Below, one piece after another: positions 41,635 through 49,444 of a DNA stretch of 64,000 nt (the first letter of the stretch is position 1; every line of letters starts with the position of its first letter). The stretch is taken from positions 1 to 64,000 of the forward strand of contig JAGCVD010000021.1 of assembly GCA_017962545.1 (NCBI GenBank), read 5' to 3'. Origin of the DNA: Bacteroidales bacterium (GTDB lineage Bacteria; Bacteroidota; Bacteroidia; Bacteroidales; P3). The notes under the pieces were generated by a model, which had not been told where the DNA came from, did not search any database, and worked only from the letters and a program-made list of their open reading frames with translations. The position numbers and the translations under genes were made by a program.

Positions 41635-42027
41635 ATGGCAGTTAAATCTATGCTCCGCGTCCGCATGAGCGCTAAGGACGCCCACTACGGTGGAAACCTC
41701 GTCGACGGCGCCCACATGCTCCACCTCTTTGGCGATGTCGCCACCGAGCTCCTCATCATCCAGGACGGCGATGAAGGTCTCTTCTGCGCCTACGACATGG
41801 TCGAATTCAAGGCCCCCGTCTATGCCGGCGACTACATCGAAGCTTACGGCGAGATCACCCATGTCGGCAACACCAGCCGCAAGATGAGCTTCGAGGCCTA
41901 CAAGGTCATCAAGACCCGCCCCGACATCAGCGACAGCGCCGCCGACGTCCTCGAGGAGAAAATCCTCGTCTGCCGCGCCTCCGGCACCTGTGTCACCCCG
42001 AAGAATTGCCAGCGCAAGAACAACTAG
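41635..42027 (+). CDS. kal: 3-aminobutyryl-CoA ammonia-lyase
   Basis: This 130-residue hotdog-fold protein has the long distinctive motif [21 protein letters not shown], then [21 protein letters not shown] and [13 protein letters not shown]. This pattern is characteristic of Kal, which removes ammonia from 3-aminobutyryl-CoA to give crotonyl-CoA in anaerobic lysine degradation. The general thioesterase label is less specific. It is in one unit with atoD and is followed by a strong terminator. None of kamA, kamDE, kdd, kce or atoA is adjacent. Confidence 0.85.
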   Translation: MAVKSMLRVRMSAKDAHYGGNLVDGAHMLHLFGDVATELLIIQDGDEGLFCAYDMVEFKAPVYAGDYIEAYGEITHVGNTSRKMSFEAYKVIKTRPDISDSAADVLEEKILVCRASGTCVTPKNCQRKNN

Positions 42028-42057
42028 CGCCCCGCAACGACACAAAACGACAACAAG

Positions 42058-42087
42058 AAAAGGCTCTCATCGGAGAGCCTTTCTTTG
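42058..42087 (+). terminator. Intrinsic terminator after kal
   Basis: A perfect stem AGGCTCTC/GAGAGCCT, extended by A-T pairs, with loop ATCG is followed by a T-rich tail. Confidence 0.9.
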
Positions 42088-42127
42088 TTGTCGCTGAGTC
42101 TCTAAGTCCATAAGTCTTGACGTCTCG

Positions 42128-42153
42128 TGGTATGTCGTCGGCTCAGCCGACAA
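42128..42153. repeat. GTCGGCT hairpin unit nested in heptads, copy 2
   Basis: GTGGTATGTC leads into the palindrome GTCGGCTCAGCCGAC (42137-42151), with heptad-like DNA on both sides. It matches copy 1 at 40171-40197 except for two bases or so. Confidence 0.75.
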
Positions 42154-42181
42154 GTCTCGTCGACTCAGCCATTCAGTCGCT

Positions 42182-42397
42182 TTTAACATATCTTAACTCT
42201 AGCTGGGTGCTACCCTCGCCCTAAAAAGTCTCTGTTTTGTCTCTGTATAACATACTGTAGATGAGGTGATTTATGGGGGAGGGTAGAGGGAGGGTAGAGG
42301 GAGGGTAGATAGGTAGTGTTGGTTCTCAGGTAATTACGGTGTCCTTAATACTACGGTTATGTTAAATAGAGCAAAATCCAGTTTAACAAAAATTAAG
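42182..42397 (-). repeat. 216-bp dispersed repeat, copy B (inverted)
   Basis: On the minus strand it aligns end to end with 158-373, with conserved termini and a pyrimidine-rich centre made of CTCTACCCTCC repeats. It lies between kal and the recombinase gene, reading away from the recombinase. No shared reading frame is seen. Confidence 0.8.
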
Positions 42398-42463
42398 GCT
42401 TGTTTTTCCAAGAACAGAGGTAGGGCGGACAGTACGTCTGGCGATACTTTTTCGGAAGTTTAA

Positions 42464-42495
42464 TTTGGCTGATTCGGAAAAAAGTTGTAATTTTG
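42464..42495 (+). promoter_or_regulatory. Promoter of the tyrosine recombinase gene
   Basis: TTTG (42464-42467) and TAATTTTG (42488-42495), 20 nt apart, match the Bacteroidota consensus. The ATG at 42502 is only 7 nt beyond the -7 box, implying a leaderless or near-leaderless mRNA. Confidence 0.75.
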
Positions 42496-42501
42496 CAGCC
42501 G

Positions 42502-43410
42502 ATGAAACTGGAGGAGTCCATAGCACGGTTCCGCGACTATATCGCCACCGAACGCCGCATGGCGGCGGGAACGGTGCGCAATTATATTGACGACCTGGAG
42601 GACTTGGCAGCCTATGTGAAGGCGCTGGGCGTAGAGGAACTGGACCAACTCGAGGCCAACGACCTGCGGGCATGGGAGATGGAACACCTGAACCGCGGCG
42701 AGGCGGCAGGCACGGTGAAACGGCGGCTGGCATCGGTGGGCAGCTGGCTGCGCTTCCTCAGACGTCACGGCTTCTTCGAACGCGACCTGATGGCCAAGGT
42801 GTCGGCACCACGGGTGCCCAACCGGCTGCCGGTGTTTTTCCGCGAGAAGGAGACGGAGCATCTGTACGACGAGGGTCTGTTCGGCGACGATTTCATCGGC
42901 CAGCGCGACAGGCTGCTGCTGCGCATGCTCTACGAGACGGGGATGCGCCGCGCGGAGCTGGTGGGCCTGAAGGAGAGCTCGGTGGACCTCGGCGCGCTGA
43001 CGCTGAAGGTACTAGGCAAGCGCAACAAGGAGCGCGTGATACCTATAGAAAATGAGCTGGCACACAATATTTCGGATTATCTTGCGTTAAAGCATCAGGA
43101 GTGGGGTGAGACGGAGTGGCTGTTTGTGAACGACAAGGGAGGCCAGATGGACGGCAACGGGGTGTATTACGTGGTAAGGAAGTACATGAGACTGCTGAGT
43201 ACGGCCGACAGGGTGTCGCCGCATGTGTTCCGCCACAGTTTCGCGACACATATCCTCGACGAGGGCGGCAGCATGAGGGCCATCCAGGAGTTGCTGGGGC
43301 ATGAGAGCCTGGCGACGACGGAGCAGTACACCCACGTGACCCGCGAGCACCTGAAGGAGGTGTACAAACATGCGCACCCGAGGAGCAGGGGAGGGAGTGA
43401 CAAGGAGTGA
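42502..43410 (+). CDS. xerC: Tyrosine recombinase XerC/XerD
   Basis: This 302-residue integrase-family protein has an N-terminal SAM-like core-binding domain (residues 1-90) and a catalytic domain. The catalytic set is complete: Arg149 (TGMRRAEL), Lys173 (LGKRNKER), His241 and Arg244 (HVFRHSFATH), His267 (LLGHESL) and Tyr276 (TEQYTHV). It resolves chromosome dimers at dif. Its place just before hpf is the usual Bacteroidota chromosomal position, so it is a housekeeping copy, not a mobile integrase. XerC versus XerD cannot be settled here. The C-terminal tail (RSRGGSDKE) is encoded by GGGGAGTG-like repeats. Confidence 0.92.
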   Translation: MKLEESIARFRDYIATERRMAAGTVRNYIDDLEDLAAYVKALGVEELDQLEANDLRAWEMEHLNRGEAAGTVKRRLASVGSWLRFLRRHGFFERDLMAKVSAPRVPNRLPVFFREKETEHLYDEGLFGDDFIGQRDRLLLRMLYETGMRRAELVGLKESSVDLGALTLKVLGKRNKERVIPIENELAHNISDYLALKHQEWGETEWLFVNDKGGQMDGNGVYYVVRKYMRLLSTADRVSPHVFRHSFATHILDEGGSMRAIQELLGHESLATTEQYTHVTREHLKEVYKHAHPRSRGGSDKE

Positions 43411-43464
43411 AGGGGAGTGAGAGGACGATACATTAGAGATACAACCCTTTTAAATTTTTAGCAT

Positions 43465-43752
43465 ATGAACACAATCATCAACACTGCCAAATTCAAGGCC
43501 GACGAGAAGTTGGAGAAGTACATCAATGAAAAGGTTGGCAAACTGGACCGTATGACTGACCGCGCTACCAAGTGTGAGGTGTTCCTCAAGATAGACAAAC
43601 CCGAGGCTGACAATAATAAGATTGCCGAGCTGCAGTTGGCCCTGCCGGGTCAGACGCTGTTCATCGGCAAGCAAGCCGACACCTTCGAGCAGGCCGTCAG
43701 TGAGGCCGTCGATGCCATGAAGGTGCAGATCGAGAAGTATAAGAATGCCTAG
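43465..43752 (+). CDS. hpf: Ribosome hibernation-promoting factor (short HPF/RaiA)
   Basis: This 95-residue protein of the short HPF class has a beta-alpha-beta-beta-beta-alpha fold: INTAKFKADEKLEKYINEKV, KCEVFLKIDKPEADNNKIAE and the C-terminal helix EAVDAMKVQIEKYK. It binds the 30S decoding region in stationary phase. It lies 54 bp after the recombinase gene. Its TAG stop overlaps the convergent ssb stop within CTAG. Confidence 0.92.
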   Translation: MNTIINTAKFKADEKLEKYINEKVGKLDRMTDRATKCEVFLKIDKPEADNNKIAELQLALPGQTLFIGKQADTFEQAVSEAVDAMKVQIEKYKNA

Positions 43753-44168
43753 AACGGCAGGTCGCCCAGGGGCTCGGTCTCGGGGGTGAGGATGTCCATC
43801 AGCGGGTTGGGACGATTTTCCTCTTGCTGACGCTTTGAGAGCAGCAGCAGGTTTTCGGCCACCACCTCGGTGACATGACGCTTGTTGCCCTCCTTGTCTT
43901 CCCAGGAGCGGCTCTGCAGACGTCCTTCGATATATATTTGTGCGCCTTTGGTGAGGATGCGCTCGGCGACGTCGGCCAGGCCTCGCCAGCAGACGACGTT
44001 ATGCCATTCGGTGACTTCGACGCGCTCGTTGTCGCGGCGGCGTGCTTCGGTGGTGGCTAAGGGGAAGGAAGCCTTCTTGACGGGCATGGCGCCGTCGGAA
44101 GGGAATGTCACTACATCGGGATTCTTTCCTACATTACCTACTAAGATTACTTTGTTGACTCCAATCAT
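43749..44168 (-). CDS. ssb: Single-stranded DNA-binding protein
   Basis: This 139-residue OB-fold protein contains NKVILVGNVGKNPDVVTF, then EWHNVVCWRGLADVAERIL and KGAQIYIEGRLQSRSWED. The acidic C-terminal tip ends ETEPLGDLPF, the motif that recruits replication and repair proteins. The length is short but normal for Bacteroidota. It is downstream of mutY on the same strand (85 bp). Confidence 0.96.
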   Translation of the reverse strand: MIGVNKVILVGNVGKNPDVVTFPSDGAMPVKKASFPLATTEARRRDNERVEVTEWHNVVCWRGLADVAERILTKGAQIYIEGRLQSRSWEDKEGNKRHVTEVVAENLLLLSKRQQEENRPNPLMDILTPETEPLGDLPF

Positions 44169-44253
44169 GATGTGATAATAAGTTGTTGGTTTCGCAAATA
44201 TGAATTAGACCGCGAAAATACGATAAAAAAATGAATTGGGGAAATAAAGATAT

Positions 44254-45312
44254 TCACAATGTCTGCAAGTATCTATCAATCAGCCTTGGCACCGGCACGG
44301 ATTTCATCTGCGACCTTGTCACGGCAGCGCCAAAGGTGGGAAGGACGACGGGCTCGGCGGGCAATTCGGCCTGTATGAAACGGGCATGGATGGTGCGGTG
44401 CGTGAGCTGGTGGGTGTAGGGTGGGGAGAGTTGAAAGTTGAAAACTGAAAACTGAAAGTTTTTTTCAATAAACGCTATGGCGGCGGCGTGTAGCTCTTCG
44501 TGGTTCAATTCGTGGTCGGTTTCCAGCAGCGGGAATTCCCAGAGGCCGCGCCAGATGTCGTTGCCTGTGCGGCGTTGCATGAGGGTGTACTGGTCGCCCT
44601 CTTTGTGCCAGCGCAGGTTGAAGTAGTAGAACCAGCGGTCTTTCGGTTTGGCTTTGGGTATTTTGACGGGCAGTAGGTCAACGCGACTGGTGCGCAGGGC
44701 CTCGCATTCGTCGGCGAAGGGGCAGGCGGCGCAGTCAGGTTGCGGGCGGCACTGCAGGGAGCCGAAGTCCATCAGGGCGGCGTTGAAGCGGTCGGGCCGT
44801 CGGCGGTCGATGAGTTGCAGCAGCAGTGCCTCGAATTCACGGTAGGCCGCGTCGGTGGCGATGGGGGTGCTGATGCCGCGCAGGCGGCTGATGAAGCGGT
44901 ATACGTTGCCGTCGATGACGGGGTGGGGCAGGCGGTAGGCGAAGGAGGCGATGGCGGCGGCGGTGTAGCGCCCCACGCCCTTGAGGCGCAGGATGCCCTC
45001 GTAGGTGTCGGGGAACCGTCCGCCACATTCATCCATAATATATTGCGCGGCTGCGTGCAGGTTGCGCGCGCGCGAGTAGTAGCCCAGTCCCTGCCAGAGG
45101 CGCAGCACCTGCTCCTCGGTGGCGGCGGCGAGGTCGGTGACGGTGGGGAAAGTTTCGACGAAGCGCAGCCAGTAGTCGCGCCCCTGTTCGATGCGGGTTT
45201 GTTGCAGTATGATTTCCGACAGCCAGATGCGGTAGGGGTCGTCGATGCCGCGCCACGGAAGTGTGCGTCCGTAGTCGTTGTACCAAGCCTCCAATTTATC
45301 CGAAAAAGCCAT
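44254..45312 (-). CDS. mutY: A/G-specific adenine glycosylase
   Basis: This 352-residue base-excision enzyme removes adenine paired with 8-oxoguanine. It has the catalytic Glu in LSEIILQQTRIEQ, the helix-hairpin-helix LKGVGRYTAAAIASFAY with catalytic Asp in VIDGNVYRF, and a [4Fe-4S] loop CRPQPDCAACPFADEC. A C-terminal NUDIX-like domain (RRTGNDIWRGLWEFPLL) follows. A heptad-repeat peptide (FQFSVFNFQLS) interrupts this last domain at nt 44427-44461. The start at 45312 (MAFSDKLEAW) is preferred to an ATG 7 codons earlier. Confidence 0.95.
   Translation of the reverse strand: MAFSDKLEAWYNDYGRTLPWRGIDDPYRIWLSEIILQQTRIEQGRDYWLRFVETFPTVTDLAAATEEQVLRLWQGLGYYSRARNLHAAAQYIMDECGGRFPDTYEGILRLKGVGRYTAAAIASFAYRLPHPVIDGNVYRFISRLRGISTPIATDAAYREFEALLLQLIDRRRPDRFNAALMDFGSLQCRPQPDCAACPFADECEALRTSRVDLLPVKIPKAKPKDRWFYYFNLRWHKEGDQYTLMQRRTGNDIWRGLWEFPLLETDHELNHEELHAAAIAFIEKNFQFSVFNFQLSPPYTHQLTHRTIHARFIQAELPAEPVVLPTFGAAVTRSQMKSVPVPRLIDRYLQTL
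44427..44461 (-). repeat. In-frame heptad repeat array in mutY
   Basis: On the + strand GAGTTGA, AAGTTGA, AAACTGA, AAACTGA, AAGTTTT. On the coding strand this encodes NFQFSVFNFQLS. Confidence 0.88.
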
Positions 45313-45471
45313 CGTTTTTGTTAATAATTGCAATGAAAACGGCTATTAACTATCTGAAAAAAGAGTGTTAAAATTCAGTTTTCTGTTTTTGTTATGCTGT
45401 TGGTTTATAATAAGTTATATTTAAGTAAATGTTAAAAAAAATTAAAATCAGACTTATCAACCTTGAAACAT

Positions 45472-45502
45472 TTTGCCAGTTTGAAAAAAGGTGGTACTTT
45501 TG
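45472..45502 (+). promoter_or_regulatory. Promoter of rpmB-rpsU
   Basis: TTTG (45472-45475) and TACTTTTG (45495-45502) are 19 nt apart. The rpmB ATG follows after 66 nt. The rest of the gap (45313-45568) is AT-rich and has no gene. Confidence 0.78.
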
Positions 45503-45568
45503 CAGCCGTTTTCGCCGAAAAAGCGAGACGATAAAGTAACGCAATAAAACAATAAAAAGTATACTACA

Positions 45569-45808
45569 ATGTCGAAGAAATGTGAAATTACCGGAAAGAA
45601 AGTGATCGTGGGCAACAATGTGTCGCATTCGCGTATCCACACCAAACGTACCTTCAGCCCCAACCTGCAGACGAAGAAGTTCTACATTCCCGAGGAGGAT
45701 ATGTGGATTACTTTGAAGGTTTCGGCCAAGGGTATGCGCATCATCAACAAGAAGGGCATCATCGCCGCTCTGAATGACGCCGCCGCCCAGGGACACCTGA
45801 TGTTCTAA
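45569..45808 (+). CDS. rpmB: 50S ribosomal protein L28
   Basis: This 79-residue basic protein starts MSKKCEITGKKVIVGNNVSH, followed by SRIHTKRTFSPNLQTKKFY, a full-length L28. In many Bacteroidota L28 is followed by L33 (rpmG) and a DUF4295 protein; here rpsU follows instead after 62 bp and rpmG is not seen. Confidence 0.97.
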   Translation: MSKKCEITGKKVIVGNNVSHSRIHTKRTFSPNLQTKKFYIPEEDMWITLKVSAKGMRIINKKGIIAALNDAAAQGHLMF

Positions 45809-45870
45809 GTGAAGACAACAAGTCTTAAATAAACAAATTATTAATCCTTAACAAGAAAGAGGTATTAGCA

Positions 45871-46068
45871 ATGATCGTAGTTCCCATTAAAGAAGGTGAA
45901 AACCTTGAGAGAGCTCTGAAGAAGCTGAAACGCAAATTTGACAAGACCGGTGTGGTGAAGGAGATGCGTCGCCGTCAACAGTTCACCAAGCCCAGCGTCA
46001 TCAATCGCGAGAAGCACCTGAAGGCCATCTACGTCCAGCATCTGCGCCAGCAGGAGCTCGACAAGTAA
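45871..46068 (+). CDS. rpsU: 30S ribosomal protein S21
   Basis: This 65-residue protein has MIVVPIKEGENLERALKKLK, then RKFDKTGVVKEMRRRQQF, typical S21. In Bacteroidota S21 helps hide the anti-Shine-Dalgarno sequence of 16S rRNA. It probably shares the rpmB promoter and is followed by a strong terminator. Confidence 0.97.
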   Translation: MIVVPIKEGENLERALKKLKRKFDKTGVVKEMRRRQQFTKPSVINREKHLKAIYVQHLRQQELDK

Positions 46069-46116
46069 GCCCGAGCCGAGAGCTCCCCAGTTAGGAGCAA
46101 CGCCATTGAAAGAGCA

Positions 46117-46149
46117 AGCCCCTGCAACCAATCGGTTGCAGGGGCTTTT
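46117..46149 (+). terminator. Strong intrinsic terminator after rpsU
   Basis: A perfect 13-bp stem AGCCCCTGCAACC/GGTTGCAGGGGCT with loop AATC is followed by four Ts. Confidence 0.93.
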
Positions 46150-46170
46150 CCGTATATGGGGGTTAAGTCA

Positions 46171-46773
46171 TCAGTCTTCCAAGTCAGCCAGGGCGCTGAG
46201 GTTGAAGGTGACACCGCCATAGATGGCCTGTTTGGTGTAGACGCCGTAGATGCTGACCCATTTGATGGGCGAGATGACGAGGCCGCCACCGAAGTTGAAG
46301 TAGGTCCAGGTGTTTTCTCTGTTGTAGTCGTGGTAGAGTTCGACGGATACGTAATCGCCGTCGCTGGAGGTCTGTGCGTTATGGGTGGCCATATCGGTGT
46401 GGCCGCTTGTGTTGACGTTGAAGCCGATGAGCGGCATGACGCGGAGCCAGGGAAGCACGGGAATCTGGTAGCCGAGGTTGATAGCGGTAGTTGTGGAGTC
46501 GGGGAAGAAACGCTGGTTGTAAGGGTCGTTCATGCTGGCCACGCGGTTGTCGTACTTGTACATAGGACCTGCGCCGATGAAGTCGAGGTAGACACCCCAG
46601 GCGCTGACGCTGGCACCGAAGCCGAAGGAGGTGAATTGAGCGTTTGTTCCAACCATACCGAGGTTAATACCAATCTCGTAGCGGTGCACGTTGTTCTTGA
46701 AATCGAACCATTGTGCGTTGGCACTCATCGAGAGCAGAGCTCCCATTGCAAAGATTAATAATGCTTTTTTCAT
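46171..46773 (-). CDS. Exported beta-barrel-like protein, 200 residues
   Basis: After a signal peptide (ALLSMSANAQ) the protein shows alternating strands rich in Gly and aromatics: YEIGINLGMVG, FTSFGFGASVSAWGVYLDF, TAINLGYQIPVLPWLRVMPLIGF. The last residues before a short acidic tail are GGVTFNLSALADLED. It probably forms a small outer-membrane barrel of about eight strands; no family was recognised. It is 21 bp downstream of the VanX-type dipeptidase gene. Confidence 0.65.
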   Translation of the reverse strand: MKKALLIFAMGALLSMSANAQWFDFKNNVHRYEIGINLGMVGTNAQFTSFGFGASVSAWGVYLDFIGAGPMYKYDNRVASMNDPYNQRFFPDSTTTAINLGYQIPVLPWLRVMPLIGFNVNTSGHTDMATHNAQTSSDGDYVSVELYHDYNRENTWTYFNFGGGLVISPIKWVSIYGVYTKQAIYGGVTFNLSALADLED

Positions 46774-46794
46774 AATGGTAGTGGTATTAAGTTG

Positions 46795-47556
46795 TTATTT
46801 GTTAAGTTGTTGCACTGGGAATGTGAAATAGGTGTCGGGGTAGGGCTCGTTGCGGAGGGTGAAGTGCCACCATTCGCTGTCGAGGGGCTTGAAGCCGTGA
46901 CGCAGCATAGCCTCGCGGAGTATCATACGGTTGGCGAACTGCTCGGCGGTGATGCTGCGGCCGGCGGGGCTGGCGCTGTTGTCGCCGTTATATTCTCCCG
47001 TCTCGGGATTGCCGCAGAAGTCGGGGTGGCTCTCGGGACCGAACCAGTCGAAAGTGCCGCCCATGTCGACCTCTTTCTCGGTGGTCATGTCGAAGAGCGT
47101 GAGGTCGACCGTCGAGCCGCGGGTGTGGCCGCTCTTGGCCATGATATATTCCTGGTCGAAGAGCACACTCTTGTCGAGGTCGGGGTAGAAATAGGGCTTC
47201 ATCATGGTGTCAGCAATGTCGGCAGCCCAGCGGACGAAGTGGTCGACACCCCTTTGGGGACGGTAGGCGTCGTAGATTTTGAGGCGGTAGCCTTGTGCCA
47301 TCACGTCGTCGCTGACGGCGTGGAGGCTGTCGGCGGCGCGGCGTGTGAGCAGTGCTGTGGGCTGCAGGTAGCCGTCGATGCGGGTACCGACGAAGTTGTA
47401 GGTGCCGTAGTAGCGGATTTCCAGTATTGCGTCGGGCACTGCGTCGGTGAGGGTGATGAAGTCGTCGGAATTCTCCTCGGGTGCAGGCACGGTGTTTGTC
47501 TCGCAGGAGACCAGCAGCAGTGTTGCGCAGGCGATGGCGAAGATAATCTGTTTCAT
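46795..47556 (-). CDS. ddpX: D-alanyl-D-alanine dipeptidase (VanX/DdpX type) lipoprotein
   Basis: This 253-residue zinc dipeptidase (M15D) has a lipoprotein signal (ATLLLVSC, Cys18). The zinc motif SGHTRGSTVDL (SxHxxGxxxD) and the catalytic ExxWH as SEWWHFTL are intact. DAYRPQRGVDHFVRWA carries the conserved Arg. It hydrolyses D-Ala-D-Ala. No vanH/vanA ligase is nearby, so it is more likely a peptidoglycan-turnover enzyme than a vancomycin-resistance determinant. Confidence 0.88.
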   Translation of the reverse strand: MKQIIFAIACATLLLVSCETNTVPAPEENSDDFITLTDAVPDAILEIRYYGTYNFVGTRIDGYLQPTALLTRRAADSLHAVSDDVMAQGYRLKIYDAYRPQRGVDHFVRWAADIADTMMKPYFYPDLDKSVLFDQEYIMAKSGHTRGSTVDLTLFDMTTEKEVDMGGTFDWFGPESHPDFCGNPETGEYNGDNSASPAGRSITAEQFANRMILREAMLRHGFKPLDSEWWHFTLRNEPYPDTYFTFPVQQLNK

Positions 47557-47641
47557 GATGCCGAACTATCTATATTGTTTATAATTCCTGCGGCTCAACT
47601 GATATTGCGCCGCAGGAATAACAGGTTGTAGTCGGGGGGTA

Positions 47642-49306
47642 TTACTGCTGTTGGGCGGTGATCTTCTCCAGCCACTTGAGCATGCCGAACATCACGGTCA
47701 TGGCGATGACGCAGATGACGGCGAATATCAGCCAGCACATCCACAGCTTGGGCATACCGTTGTAGAGGTACGGTCCGAGGAGGATGAGCAGGTTGCCGAT
47801 GGCGGTGGCGCCGAGCCACAGACCCTGGCAGATACCCTGCAGGTGCTTGGGAGCAATCTTCGACACGAAACTCAAGCCCAGCGGGCTGATGAAGAGCTCG
47901 GCGACGGTGAGGAAGAAGTAGGTGACAATCATGGCCCACGGACCGACTTTCATACCTTCGGCCGCTTCGACGGGCATGCCGAGGAACTCCTTGGGCGAGG
48001 GATAGCCGATATTGGCGCAGAGCACCATGAGGAAGATGTAGGCGCAGGCGGCGATCCCCATACCGAAGGCGATTTTCTTCGGGGTGGAGACCTCTTTACC
48101 TTTGCGTGCCAAGGTGGCGAAGAGCCACATAATGATGGGCGTCAGGATGATGACGAAGAAGGGGTTGATGCACTGCCAAATCTCGACGGGGATGGCGCTG
48201 CTGTTGACGAAGTCGCGGGCGAAGAAGGAGAGCGACTCGGCGTTTTGGTGGAACGAGAACCAGAAGAAGACGCAGACGCCGAGCACGGCATAGAGGCCGG
48301 CCATGCGCTGCTTGATTTCCTTGGCCATGGCGGCTTTCTCTTCGGGAGTGTAAGAGACGGCTTCGGCTTTGCTCTTCTTAGAAGGATTGGGCATACCCTT
48401 CTTGGTGCAGAGGAAGATGGTGAGGGAGATGAGCATGGCCAGCACAGAGGCGATGAAGGCAAAGTGGACGCCAGTGTTATAGACGGTCAGGTAGTTGTCG
48501 CAGAAAGCGCTGAGGTCGTTGGTGGCCTCGGGGAAGCGGGAGGTGATGGTGGTGAGGTTGTCAAGGTCATTGCCCTGCATGGAGTTGGTCACATAGCCAT
48601 GACAGAGCTTGGGCAGCTGGGCGTTGTAGACCATATCGTGAGCCTTCAGCCACCAGTTGCGGATGATGGGGGCGATGAAAGGGGCGATAACGCCGCCGAT
48701 GTTGATGAAGACGTAGAAAATCTGGAAGCCTGAGTCGCGTTTCTCTTTGGCTTTGGCCAGTGCCTCGGGGCCTTGCTTGGCGGCTTCGGCCTCGAAGTCG
48801 TCGTACATCTGGCCTACCACAGCCTGCAGGTTGCCTTTGAACAGACCGTTACCGCAGGCGATGATGACAAGAGCCACCATGGTGAGCACCATAACCCACG
48901 AGAAGCCGTGGCCGCTGAACACCGGGATGGCGAGGATGGCATAGCCGATGGCCATCACGATGATACCCCAGATGATGGTGCGCTTGTAGTTCTGCGTGCG
49001 GTCGGCAATGATACCGCCAGGCAGCGAAAGCACATAGATGAGGAAATAGAAGACGGCGAACATGATGGCTGCCGTGCCGTCGGGCACACCGAACTTGGAG
49101 CAGATGAAGAGCGTCAGCACGGCGTTCATGATGTAGTAGCCGAAACGCTCGCCCATGTTGCTCAATGCGGCGGGGATAAGTCCCTTGGGATGCTCCTTTA
49201 GTGCTTTACGCACATAGAAGATGATGAAGGGAATGACAACAATCAAACCTGCCACAAGCATAAAGAGCGGCGTATTGGCATTCCACAGATTTGTAATGAA
49301 ATCCAT
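47642..49306 (-). CDS. POT family proton-dependent oligopeptide transporter
   Basis: This 554-residue membrane protein has about 14 predicted helices. The N-terminal half holds SNMGERFGYYIMNAVLTLF and LPGGIIADRTQNYKRTIIWG. FYVFINIGGVIAPFIAPI (the PTR2 pattern FYxxINxG) and SFHQNAESLSFFARDF follow. It imports di- and tripeptides with protons. A hydrophilic stretch (KKGMPNPSKKSKAEAVSY) separates the halves. It has its own promoter, divergent from tsaC. Confidence 0.92.
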   Translation of the reverse strand: MDFITNLWNANTPLFMLVAGLIVVIPFIIFYVRKALKEHPKGLIPAALSNMGERFGYYIMNAVLTLFICSKFGVPDGTAAIMFAVFYFLIYVLSLPGGIIADRTQNYKRTIIWGIIVMAIGYAILAIPVFSGHGFSWVMVLTMVALVIIACGNGLFKGNLQAVVGQMYDDFEAEAAKQGPEALAKAKEKRDSGFQIFYVFINIGGVIAPFIAPIIRNWWLKAHDMVYNAQLPKLCHGYVTNSMQGNDLDNLTTITSRFPEATNDLSAFCDNYLTVYNTGVHFAFIASVLAMLISLTIFLCTKKGMPNPSKKSKAEAVSYTPEEKAAMAKEIKQRMAGLYAVLGVCVFFWFSFHQNAESLSFFARDFVNSSAIPVEIWQCINPFFVIILTPIIMWLFATLARKGKEVSTPKKIAFGMGIAACAYIFLMVLCANIGYPSPKEFLGMPVEAAEGMKVGPWAMIVTYFFLTVAELFISPLGLSFVSKIAPKHLQGICQGLWLGATAIGNLLILLGPYLYNGMPKLWMCWLIFAVICVIAMTVMFGMLKWLEKITAQQQ

Positions 49307-49376
49307 AATGTGTAATGTTTTGGTTTATAATTAATTTAACTATTTTTAATACACAAGGAGCTGTATAATCAATGTG

Positions 49377-49384
49377 CAAAGTTA
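49377..49384 (-). promoter_or_regulatory. -7 promoter box of the POT transporter gene
   Basis: On the minus strand TAACTTTG followed by CAC matches the -7 consensus. It lies 71 nt upstream of the ATG and is divergent from the tsaC promoter. Confidence 0.6.
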
Positions 49385-49427
49385 CGAAAAAAAGTTGATA
49401 CTTGGGCAGTATATGTGTTTTTTTTTG

Positions 49428-49435
49428 TATTTTTG
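49428..49435 (+). promoter_or_regulatory. -7 promoter box of tsaC
   Basis: TATTTTTG is 9 nt before the ATG at 49445, suggesting a very short leader. It overlaps the earlier in-frame ATG's coding stretch, which excludes that ATG. Confidence 0.65.
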
Positions 49436-49444
49436 CCGCTCGAA

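Larger units (their letters stand above)
42028..42501. other. 474-bp intergenic region packed with repeats
   Basis: In order it holds the kal terminator, heptad-like units (GTCTCTA, AGTCCAT, AAGTCTT), the second GTCGGCT hairpin unit, the inverted copy B of the 216-bp element, and the XerC/D promoter. No gene is supported on either strand. Confidence 0.75.

Noticed and set aside
42502-43410. XerC/D as the integrase of a mobile element
   Set aside because: It is full length, followed by hpf in the usual housekeeping order, with no attachment-site duplication or cargo genes nearby.
46795-47556. VanX-type gene as a vancomycin-resistance cluster
   Set aside because: No vanH, vanA/B ligase or vanRS partner is present; lone DdpX-like lipoproteins are common in peptidoglycan recycling.
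47651-48733. 360-residue + strand open frame opposite the POT transporter
   Set aside because: Acidic low-complexity shadow of a membrane-protein gene; no start context or homology pattern.
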